DNA from: Candidatus Sumerlaeota bacterium
GTDB lineage: Bacteria > Sumerlaeota > Sumerlaeia > JADFCT01
DNA length: 6,112 bases
Assembly (NCBI GenBank): GCA_026398575.1
Contig: JAPLSP010000739.1
Span: forward strand, 1-6,112
Direction of reading: 5' to 3'
Both the position numbers and the translations under genes were made by a program. Positions 1 through 6,042 of this stretch are shown here, in pieces. The notes under the pieces were generated by a model. The model was given only the letters and a program-made list of their open reading frames with translations, was not told where the DNA came from and did no database searches. Within the stretch, counting starts at the first letter, position 1; each line of letters opens with the position of its first letter.

Positions 1-122
1 CCAGAGCCGGTTATTCCGCTTTTTCCATTTCCTCCCATGCCTCCGAAAACTCAAATGATGATCAGGCTCATGCTGATTCAAATCGCGGCTATTCACTCGG
101 TATTATTGCCGCTTTTCACCCA
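1..122. other. Unassigned sequence downstream of the truncated signalling gene
   Basis: No gene is supported here. Read on the minus strand, this is where the end of the histidine-kinase ATPase domain would be expected, but none of the three minus-strand frames shows a GTGLGLS-like G2 box. On the plus strand two frames stay open from the window edge (one to the TAA at 124-126, one past 220), but with no start, ribosome site or recognisable motif. A minus-strand frame from a GTG at 94-96 is also open to the window edge and basic in composition, again without a ribosome site. The stretch may be the far side of a deletion, insertion or assembly junction. Confidence 0.4.
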
Positions 123-3100
123 CTAATTCTTCACGGGAACCCCTTTTTCCTTGGTTGTGAAAAAAGGTTCGAAAATGCGCTGGAGAACTTCTTTTGTCAT
201 GCCACAGCCCGTATCTGCCACTTCGAGTAGCACATATTTACCAGGCTTTACTGGTAGTTGGGTTTCGACATAGTCTATGCCGAGTGTAATGTTATGAGTC
301 TCAATGGTCAGTTGCCCACCATTTGGCATGGCATCACGGGCGTTTACTACCAGATTCATGAGCACCTGCTCAATCTGCCCTGGGTCAACATTTATTAGGT
401 TCAGGAAAGACTCGGGGTGGAAGCGCAGGCTTATGTTCTCCCCAATTATGCGGCGCAACATCTTCGTTATGTCCTTCACTATGTGATTCAAGTCGACTAT
501 CCTGCGTTCAACTGTTTGGCGACGACTGAAGAGCAAGAGCTGGCGGATGACTGCAACGGCGCTCTCTGACGCCCGTATTACTTGTGTCAAATCAGCATAC
601 AGATCAGAGTCCTTAGCTGCCTTATGCAATTGTATTTTTGTGTATCCTAAAATGGCCTGAAAAAGATTATTAAGGTCATGCGCGACGCCTCCTGCCAATA
701 GCCCCAGCGACTCCATCTTCTGAGATTGCCATAACTGAGATTCCAGCAGGGACTCTTTAGTGACATCTCTTATTGTAAGTAATACAATTGCTTTCCCTTT
801 CCAGGGGACTAATTTGGCCTGAATCCTGTATGTACTAGTGGCCTTGCCCTGGATCATCATCTTTACGTCCCTATTCACTTCTTCCTTCTTCTCATTGAGT
901 AGCTCATCCTCAATATCCGAAAGAAGTATAGGTACATTATCTCTGTTTTTTTCAGCAATGAGAAGTGACACAACTTGATCATTCCTCACTCGCACGAGCC
1001 CCTTGTCTATGAGTGGCTCTAGAGAGGCTGTCGCGTAACAGACAGCATGATCCTGCAAGACGATGATGCAGACATCAACATTGTCCAATACAGCTTTAAG
1101 CAGCTCCTTTTTCGCGGCTGAGAAATATTTAACCGGCGCTTCTGCAGATACATACTGGCCAGGCCTGTGCCGGGAAGAAAAGCGACGCTCGGGAAAGACA
1201 GAGACCGGATCACTGCAAGCATTCTGAAGGAGGCTGCACAGGTCGCGAACCGAAACAGGCCTGAGCTCAGGAAGGGGGCTAAGCGAATTCTCTACAATCC
1301 GTGCGAGTGCCTCATGCAACGCTTTGTCACGAGTCCCTTCTCCCTTTAGCATAAAGCGCTGCAGTTCCTCGCTTTCTTCTTTTGGGTTGTTGAGTGAAGG
1401 GTAACATCCTGTTAGAAGATAATAGAGAATTGCACTCACGCCGTATGAGTCAATTGACTCAGCCCGGCTCTGAAGAGAGGGAATGTAGTGCATCAAGGAC
1501 TCTGCTTCTTGCCTGACTAAGTCATTCCGCACTTCTGGCGGTAGGAATACAAAAGACCCTATCGGCCCTTGTGTTAAGCCAGTATCGCCTCGTTGAAATG
1601 CAAGGTCAAAATCTGCAAGCTTTGCATAAAGTGCCCCCGTTGTCTGTTCCCGGGTGATTAGAATATTTGATGGCTTGATATCACGATGAACAACGAGTTT
1701 TGAGTGTGCATAGCTGATAGTCTCGCATAGGGATATGATGAGCCGAACTTTTTGAATAACATCAAATGGAATTTGCTGTTCTAGAGCACGTTTTGAAAAG
1801 CCACGAAGGCTGCCCAGCTCACAATATTCCATAGTATAGTAGCAATCATCCATACCTTCATCATGTAGATTGTATATCTGGACTACTCCTGGGTAGGCCA
1901 AATCACGCATTATACGAATTCCGCGAGTAAAGCGTTGATACGCCTCATATCTCATAAGATGGCTGAATCGATCCGGAGCAAACTTTTTTAGCGCGCTCAG
2001 AACCTCTGCGCTCGAATGCCTAACTAGGTAGACCACTCCAAATGAGCCTCTTCCCAATTCACGAATGGGAACAAGTGGACCAAATTGGGCAGGCAATATT
2101 TGTCCAGTTTTACCACTTTTGTCCTCGCCAATGGAATTTAGAACGGGTGTATGAATCGATCTGCGATGAGTGGTCTTAGCAGAAAGACTTGCCGCAATTC
2201 TCTGCAAGAATGGCAGGGATCGAATGGTCCAGACGCCGTTCTCGGCATAAGTCGAGATAGGACGGGGGACCCACCCTCCACCAAGATGGTCATACTGCCT
2301 CAGCCAAATATCGCAAACATCTTTTTCTATATCCAATCGCGCAAGACTATAGCCATTCTCCCGATCTGATCGGTCGTAACAAGCTGCTGCTGCAATGCGC
2401 ACATGATTACCTGTCCTCTGTACCCAATTCAGATGCTCATGCCCATGAAGGTGGAAATCGAAGTTCTGCTGAATCAGTCGAGAAAACACCTGTTCCTCTT
2501 GCTCCGCCAGCCAAGCTATTGGATGATGGGTCAGTGCTACGGAGATGACACAACCTCGTAGATTGGACATAAGTGTCTCTGCCTGCCACTTGGCGCCGAG
2601 CCAAAGTTTCCCCTTCTCGTCGTCCCTGCAAGAGGACCAAGCGGAGTTGAACCCGGCCACACCTACTCTAATGCCGGATACCAAGGGTGTGCATGCATAT
2701 AAAAGGCGGCTCGGGTCCTGCAAGAGATGCGTATAACCGGCAGAACTAAGAAATGTGCTATACTCTTCCAGGCGTTCGGCATAGCGACGCCATTGCACGT
2801 TGGCATCATGAATCATATCACATATACAGAAAGGATCTTTTTGGCGGTCGAGCCACTCTGTTTGATCCGCACTGACAGCCTGCCTATTTATATCATGATT
2901 TCCCGGAACGATGAAAACCATTTCTGCCGGGATAGGAGGACTATAGCAGCTTCGCAAACCATCCAAGAGAGCAGCAGTTTCGCTATACTGGTCTCTAATC
3001 TGGGATCCTGGCCCTTCCCCGAAGGCAAGATCTCCTGTTACAAACAACAAGTCTGGCCTTAAAGCGTGTTCATCTTGAAGACGTAGGAGATCGCTTTTCA

Positions 3101-3188
3101 AAGAGGACAATATTCTGCCGGCATCCCAACCCGTGCGATTGGCGCATAGATGGAAATCAGATAGATGTAACCAAGTGACAGTGGCCAT
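123..3188 (-). CDS. Metallophosphoesterase - Ser/Thr protein kinase - PAS - histidine kinase fusion, C-terminally truncated
   Basis: The 1021-aa product has no signal peptide or obvious membrane segment, so it is probably cytoplasmic. Residues 1-300 are a calcineurin-like metallophosphoesterase with its metal-binding motifs intact: SDFH (D11, H13), TGD (D53), GNHD (96-99), THH (220-222) and HGHEH (248-252). Residues 375-655 are a Hanks-type Ser/Thr kinase: glycine loop GRGSFGVVY (379-387), lysine at 401/402, HRDIKPSN (501-508), DFD in place of DFG (526-528), PPE (550-552) and the helix-F DSYG (580-583). Residues about 690-810 look like a PAS domain ending in the usual DVT linker. Residues 820-1021 are a histidine kinase with phospho-acceptor H837 (AHDLNN), N box (N949), G1 box DTGCGM (992-997) and F box FEPFFTTK (1006-1013). 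The protein ends eight residues later, so the G2 box and last ATPase strands are absent. The ATG at 3188 is preferred over an upstream one at 3215 because AAGGAGG lies 9 nt before it. Domains are clear; substrates and role are unknown. The truncation may inactivate the last domain. Confidence 0.88.
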   Translation of the reverse strand: MATVTWLHLSDFHLCANRTGWDAGRILSSLKSDLLRLQDEHALRPDLLFVTGDLAFGEGPGSQIRDQYSETAALLDGLRSCYSPPIPAEMVFIVPGNHDINRQAVSADQTEWLDRQKDPFCICDMIHDANVQWRRYAERLEEYSTFLSSAGYTHLLQDPSRLLYACTPLVSGIRVGVAGFNSAWSSCRDDEKGKLWLGAKWQAETLMSNLRGCVISVALTHHPIAWLAEQEEQVFSRLIQQNFDFHLHGHEHLNWVQRTGNHVRIAAAACYDRSDRENGYSLARLDIEKDVCDIWLRQYDHLGGGWVPRPISTYAENGVWTIRSLPFLQRIAASLSAKTTHRRSIHTPVLNSIGEDKSGKTGQILPAQFGPLVPIRELGRGSFGVVYLVRHSSAEVLSALKKFAPDRFSHLMRYEAYQRFTRGIRIMRDLAYPGVVQIYNLHDEGMDDCYYTMEYCELGSLRGFSKRALEQQIPFDVIQKVRLIISLCETISYAHSKLVVHRDIKPSNILITREQTTGALYAKLADFDLAFQRGDTGLTQGPIGSFVFLPPEVRNDLVRQEAESLMHYIPSLQSRAESIDSYGVSAILYYLLTGCYPSLNNPKEESEELQRFMLKGEGTRDKALHEALARIVENSLSPLPELRPVSVRDLCSLLQNACSDPVSVFPERRFSSRHRPGQYVSAEAPVKYFSAAKKELLKAVLDNVDVCIIVLQDHAVCYATASLEPLIDKGLVRVRNDQVVSLLIAEKNRDNVPILLSDIEDELLNEKKEEVNRDVKMMIQGKATSTYRIQAKLVPWKGKAIVLLTIRDVTKESLLESQLWQSQKMESLGLLAGGVAHDLNNLFQAILGYTKIQLHKAAKDSDLYADLTQVIRASESAVAVIRQLLLFSRRQTVERRIVDLNHIVKDITKMLRRIIGENISLRFHPESFLNLINVDPGQIEQVLMNLVVNARDAMPNGGQLTIETHNITLGIDYVETQLPVKPGKYVLLEVADTGCGMTKEVLQRIFEPFFTTKEKGVPVKN

Positions 3189-3197
3189 TTTCCGAAT

Positions 3198-3204
3198 CCT
3201 CCTT
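3198..3204 (-). promoter_or_regulatory. Ribosome binding site of the signalling gene
   Basis: Read on the minus strand this is AAGGAGG, a near-complete match to the anti-Shine-Dalgarno, with a 9-nt spacer to the ATG at 3188-3186. It decides the start codon: the in-frame ATG nine codons upstream (3215) lies ahead of this site and has no such sequence before it, and the chosen start puts the first beta strand and the SDFH motif in their usual place near the N-terminus. Confidence 0.8.
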
Positions 3205-3214
3205 GCACAGGGCA

Positions 3215-3385
3215 ATGTTCTATATAGAACTCAAGACTGTCGGACTAGAAAACCTCAAGAGTTCGGCCGCAGATTTCCGCTCGATACGCTTCGCGCTAAA
3301 CATCGCCGAAAAACAGCAGCTCGCGCCGGTTGGCGCGATAGTGAATATGATACAGAATCCCCGGACGATCACCCGCACAAATTGA
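3215..3385 (+). CDS. Doubtful small ORF, 56 aa, unknown
   Basis: An ATG at 3215 opens a 56-codon frame that can be extended to a TTG at 3203, overlapping the antisense ribosome site of the signalling gene. The product is mixed hydrophobic and charged, begins MFYIELK and has no signal peptide, membrane segment or known motif. First codon positions are rich in purines, weakly like real coding sequence. Against it: the ribosome site is poor (AGGG only 2 nt before ATG), and its start overlaps the 14-bp palindrome that probably belongs to the divergent promoter. I do not recognise it and think it more likely spurious than real. Confidence 0.2.
   Translation: MFYIELKTVGLENLKSSAADFRSIRFALNIAEKQQLAPVGAIVNMIQNPRTITRTN
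3217..3230 (-). promoter_or_regulatory. Perfect 14-bp palindrome over a likely -10 element; possible operator
   Basis: GTTCTATATAGAAC is a perfect inverted repeat with no spacer. Its centre, TATATA/TATAGA, would serve as a -10 box for the leftward signalling gene, giving a transcript start near 3213 and a leader of about 25 nt that holds the AAGGAGG site. No good -35 is visible (the best 17-nt-spaced hexamer matches TTGACA at about three positions), which would suit a regulated promoter. A repressor or activator bound here would overlap RNA polymerase. The palindrome is seen directly; promoter and operator roles are inferred. Confidence 0.4.
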
Positions 3386-3394
3386 GACATAATA

Positions 3395-3529
3395 ATGGCT
3401 ATTTTACCTTATGAGCTGCCGGCGAGTCAAGAGTTTGATAATTCGGCGAGAAATGCCTGGAATGCAGGCGCAGAAAAAGCTTGGAATGGCGGCGGCGGGG
3501 CGTTGTATGATGCTGTAGCAGTGTTTTGA
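3395..3529 (+). CDS. Doubtful small ORF, 44 aa, just upstream of the oxidoreductase gene
   Basis: This 44-codon frame runs from ATG at 3395 to TGA at 3527-3529, 18 nt before the oxidoreductase start, so it could be a leader peptide. The peptide has a small internal repeat (AWNAG, AWNGG) produced by two copies of GCYTGGAATG at 3455-3464 and 3479-3488. There is no clear ribosome binding site and I recognise no family. It could be a remnant or chance frame. Confidence 0.2.
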   Translation: MAILPYELPASQEFDNSARNAWNAGAEKAWNGGGGALYDAVAVF

Positions 3530-3547
3530 AAATCGAGAAAGACTTCT

Positions 3548-4939
3548 ATGAAAGGACCAATTACAAGCATGAGGAACTCCAAGATAAACCGCCGTGAACT
3601 GCTGGCGGGCGCGACGGCAGCGGCGGCGGCGTTTATGCTTGTGCCGCGGCATGTGCTGGGCGGGGCGGCCGGGCCGGCGCCTAGCGAGAAGATGAATGTG
3701 GGCAATATCGGCGTGGGCGGGATGCAGGGACTCGGGGATACCAAGGCTGTCAAAGGCGAGAATACGTATGCGCTGTGCGACGTGGATGAAGGGCACCTGA
3801 ATAAGGCGTTCGAGTTATTCCCGAAGGCCAAGAAGTATCGCGACTTCCGCGAGATGCTGGAGAAGGAGCAGAAGAACCTGCATGGCGTGACGATCACGGT
3901 GCCCGACCACATGCACGCAACGATAGCGTTGTGGGCGATGGAACGCGGCATCGGCGTGCACTGCCAGAAGCCTCTGACGCAGACGGTCTGGGAAGCGCGC
4001 CAACTGGCGAATGCCGCGAAGAAGTACAAGGTGGCCACGCAGATGGGCAATCAGGGGTATTCCTCGACGGCCACGCGCATCGCGTGCGAGTATCTCTGGA
4101 ATGACGAGATCGGCGAAGTCAAGGAAGTGCACTCCTGGAACGGCGGCGGCTTTTCGCGCGGCGTCACGACGTGGCCGCCCGCCGAGCCGGTTCCCGCCAC
4201 GCTCAACTGGGACGTCTGGCAGGGACGGGCGCAGGAGCACACCTTCAGCAAGAAGATTCATCCGATTAACTGGCGCGGATTCCTGGATTATGGCACCATG
4301 ATGATCGGCGACTGGGGCATCCACCAGTTTGGGCCGGCCAACTGGGGGCTGGGCCTTGGCGAGACCTACCCAACCAGCGTGCAGTGTCTGTCGGTGGAGG
4401 GAGTCAATCCTGTCACGTATCCGAGTTACTCGTGCAAACTCGAATGGCCGGAACGCCCGTGCAAATACGTCAAAGCAGGCAAAATGCCGCCGGTGTCGGT
4501 TTTCTGGTATGAAGGCAGCAAGGCCAAGACGTTCAAGATGCCCGAAGGCTTGACGAAGGAAGACATGAAAGACATCAACGAGATATTCATCGGCTCGAAA
4601 GGATTCCTCGGCACGCGCGCCCGAGGCGAGAGCTACACTCTGTTGCCTCTTGCCAAACAGACGGGCCATCCGCGTCCGCCCGAAGTGATCAAGCGCTCGC
4701 CCGGTCACTTCCAGGACTGGATTCGCGCGTGCAAGGGCGGCGAGCCGGCGTGCTCGAACTTCACCATCTCGGGACCGTACACGGAATGGATGCTGCTGGG
4801 CGCGATCTCGTGGCGGTTCCCGAACGAGAAACTGATGTGGGATGGGAAGAACCTGCGCTTCACGAATAACGAGAAGGCCAATGAATTCGTCAAACCCAAC
4901 TTCCGCAAGGGATGGGAGCTTAAGGACATCACGCTGTAA
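3548..4939 (+). CDS. Tat-exported Gfo/Idh/MocA family oxidoreductase
   Basis: The 463-aa product is an NAD(P)-dependent sugar or polyol oxidoreductase of the Gfo/Idh/MocA family. Residues 8-38 form a twin-arginine signal (INRRELLAG, R15-R16, then an Ala-rich core ending near VLGG), so it should cross the membrane folded with its cofactor, as Zymomonas glucose-fructose oxidoreductase does. The Rossmann turn is GVGGMQG (55-61), followed by CDVDE (77-81), PDHMHA (119-124) and CQKPLT (139-144); K141 is the conserved lysine of the usual EKP motif, here QKP. GNQG (167-170) and GDWGIH (254-259) are typical of the C-terminal half, whose H259 lines the active site in relatives. Length is normal. An alternative start is the ATG at 3569 (residue 8), which would give a shorter signal peptide; neither start has a strong ribosome site. 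It precedes an isomerase-like gene by 152 bp on the same strand. The exact substrate cannot be read from sequence. Confidence 0.92.
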   Translation: MKGPITSMRNSKINRRELLAGATAAAAAFMLVPRHVLGGAAGPAPSEKMNVGNIGVGGMQGLGDTKAVKGENTYALCDVDEGHLNKAFELFPKAKKYRDFREMLEKEQKNLHGVTITVPDHMHATIALWAMERGIGVHCQKPLTQTVWEARQLANAAKKYKVATQMGNQGYSSTATRIACEYLWNDEIGEVKEVHSWNGGGFSRGVTTWPPAEPVPATLNWDVWQGRAQEHTFSKKIHPINWRGFLDYGTMMIGDWGIHQFGPANWGLGLGETYPTSVQCLSVEGVNPVTYPSYSCKLEWPERPCKYVKAGKMPPVSVFWYEGSKAKTFKMPEGLTKEDMKDINEIFIGSKGFLGTRARGESYTLLPLAKQTGHPRPPEVIKRSPGHFQDWIRACKGGEPACSNFTISGPYTEWMLLGAISWRFPNEKLMWDGKNLRFTNNEKANEFVKPNFRKGWELKDITL

Positions 4940-4941
4940 CG

Positions 4942-4990
4942 AAATGAAAAATGAAAAATGAAAAATGTAAAATGAGAAATTGAAAATGAA
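4942..4990 (+). repeat. Heptanucleotide tandem repeat, seven units of AAATGAA
   Basis: Immediately after the oxidoreductase stop there are seven in-phase 7-nt units: units 1-3 and 7 are exactly AAATGAA, while units 4-6 are AAATGTA, AAATGAG and AAATTGA. Periodicity is kept over all 49 bases without an indel. The tract is non-coding, A-rich on the plus strand and sharply different from the GC-rich genes on both sides. It has no dyad symmetry, so it is not an intrinsic terminator. Confidence 0.85.
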
Positions 4991-5080
4991 GAACTGATCC
5001 TGCATCAATATTTGAGATCTGGGTATATTTTAGAGAGTCTTAGATGCACTGGCGCAGGTTTCAGAACACTACATCCAATC
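4991..5080 (+). other. Remainder of the gap between the sugar genes
   Basis: After the heptamer tract the spacer is AT-rich to about 5040. It contains a TATATT at 5024-5029 that could be a -10 box, but the hexamer 17 nt upstream is a poor -35. No terminator hairpin is seen, so read-through from the oxidoreductase gene is likely and an additional internal promoter is possible. An ATG at 5044 is in frame with the isomerase gene but lacks a ribosome site. Confidence 0.3.
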
Positions 5081-5084
5081 GGAG
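5081..5084 (+). promoter_or_regulatory. Ribosome binding site of the isomerase-like gene
   Basis: GGAG with a 7-nt spacer to ATG 5092-5094. It selects this start over the in-frame ATG at 5044, which would add 16 residues ahead of the Tat signal, and over ATG 5107 (residue 6), which is also possible but lies 22 nt from the GGAG. Confidence 0.65.
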
Positions 5085-5091
5085 AAAACTT

Positions 5092-6015
5092 ATGGAAACA
5101 CGAATCATGACCGACGAAGGAACAACCCGTCGCGCGTTTATCGGCGGCGCGGCAGCCATTGCGGCCTGCGCCCTTGTGCCGGGACGCGTGCTGGGGGCGG
5201 ACGCTCCAGCAGTAATCAAGCCCAACTCCGTTTTTAGCGGAGTGCGCATCGGGTGCATCACGTACAGTTACCGCGGCGGTAAAGTGAACTCGGCCCAGGA
5301 GACCCTGCAGGCCCTCATCAAAGACGGACTCAGCGAAGTGGAACTGATGGGCGGGCCGATACAGGGGTATATGGGCACGGGCGGCGCCAAGAAAGGCGAA
5401 ACGCCGACGGATGCCCAGCGCCAGGCGCAACTGGACAAGTGCAAGGAACTGCGCAAGATGTACAACGACGCGGGCGTCAATATCCACATTCACAAGTCGG
5501 ACTTCGGCAAGTCGGATGAGGAGATTGACTTCAATTTCCTGGTGGCCAAAGCGGTGGGCGCCGTGGGCATCACCCTCGAACGCAACGAAGCGATGGCCAA
5601 AAAACTCGGGCCTTTTGCCGACAAGCACAAGATATGGGTCGCCTTCCACAACCACACGAACAACTACCCGGTGATGGATAAGATGGATCCGATCCTGGAG
5701 GCTGGCCAGTTCATCGGCTTCAACTTCGATGTCGGCCATTACTTCGCCGGCACCAAGGGAAAGTCTCCGATTCCTGTGATCGAGAAGTACCACGACCGCA
5801 TTGTCAGCCTTCATACGAAGGACCGAACCGCCGAAGGCGGCAACCTGCCGTGGGGCCAGGGCAAGACGCCGATCAAGGAGATTCTCCAGCTGATGAAGAA
5901 GGAGAAGTGGACGTTCCCTGCGGATATCGAGCTCGAATATGCGGTTCCCAAAGATTCGGATGCCGTAGCTGAAGTCGCCAAGTGCGTCCAGTTCTGCAAG
6001 GAAGCGCTGGCCTGA
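5092..6015 (+). CDS. Tat-exported sugar phosphate isomerase/epimerase (xylose isomerase-like TIM barrel)
   Basis: The 307-aa product belongs to the AP-endonuclease-2/xylose-isomerase-like TIM-barrel superfamily, which includes hydroxypyruvate isomerases, inosose dehydratases and ketose 3-epimerases. Residues 11-36 form a classic Tat signal (TTRRAFIGG, R13-R14, Ala-rich core, cleavage near VLGAD). The barrel starts at VRIGCITYSY (51-60). Probable metal ligands and active-site residues are E163 (TLERNE), H186 and H188 (FHNH), D213 and H216 (NFDVGH), H241 (SLHTKDR) and E280 or E282 (DIELEY), in the usual order and spacing for the family. The conserved WGQG (254-257) near the end fits the common substrate loop. 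Length is normal for a one-domain barrel plus signal. It lies in the same direction as the Gfo/Idh gene and probably forms a transcription unit with it; both products are predicted to be exported and may process the same sugar. The precise reaction is not evident; these are often misnamed because they act on non-phosphorylated substrates. Confidence 0.9.
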   Translation: METRIMTDEGTTRRAFIGGAAAIAACALVPGRVLGADAPAVIKPNSVFSGVRIGCITYSYRGGKVNSAQETLQALIKDGLSEVELMGGPIQGYMGTGGAKKGETPTDAQRQAQLDKCKELRKMYNDAGVNIHIHKSDFGKSDEEIDFNFLVAKAVGAVGITLERNEAMAKKLGPFADKHKIWVAFHNHTNNYPVMDKMDPILEAGQFIGFNFDVGHYFAGTKGKSPIPVIEKYHDRIVSLHTKDRTAEGGNLPWGQGKTPIKEILQLMKKEKWTFPADIELEYAVPKDSDAVAEVAKCVQFCKEALA

Positions 6016-6018
6016 CAA

Positions 6019-6042
6019 ACTGGGAGCGCCACTGGGAGCGCT
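6019..6042 (+). repeat. 12-bp tandem duplication heading the terminal inverted repeat
   Basis: ACTGGGAGCGCC (6019-6030) is followed directly by ACTGGGAGCGCT (6031-6042), differing only in the last base. The second copy runs into the left arm of the inverted repeat at 6037. The first copy, ending GCGCC, matches the complement of the right arm better than the second does, so it looks like the head of an extra, truncated repeat unit. Confidence 0.75.

Noticed and set aside
60..78. Small hairpin ATCAG/CTGAT downstream of the signalling gene as a terminator
   Set aside because: Only five base pairs, a 7-nt loop, and no proper T-run directly after it on the minus strand.
3382..3393. TTGAGA and CATAAT as a promoter for the oxidoreductase gene
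   Set aside because: The hexamers are adjacent with no spacer, and no -35-like hexamer lies 16-18 nt upstream of CATAAT.
3427..4050. Minus-strand frames over the start of the oxidoreductase gene
   Set aside because: Cys, Pro and Ser-rich reverse translation of the Ala-rich Tat signal region; no ribosome site and no motif.
3815..5008. Long minus-strand open frame (397 codons) opposite the oxidoreductase gene
   Set aside because: Antisense shadow of a GC-rich gene: rich in Arg, Ala, Leu and His, no recognisable motifs, and its N-terminus is a translation of the heptamer tract. The plus strand has a full Gfo/Idh motif set.
5012..5029. TTGAGA and TATATT as a promoter for the isomerase gene
   Set aside because: The two hexamers are only 6 nt apart, which is not a working -35/-10 spacing.
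5001..5048. Inverted repeat TGCATC/GATGCA between the sugar genes
   Set aside because: Six-base arms separated by 36 bases are expected by chance; no T-run or conserved spacing.
5005..6018. Long minus-strand open frame (337 codons) opposite the isomerase gene
   Set aside because: Spans almost exactly the isomerase gene in antisense, has shadow-like composition and no family motif, while the plus frame shows ordered metal ligands and a Tat signal.
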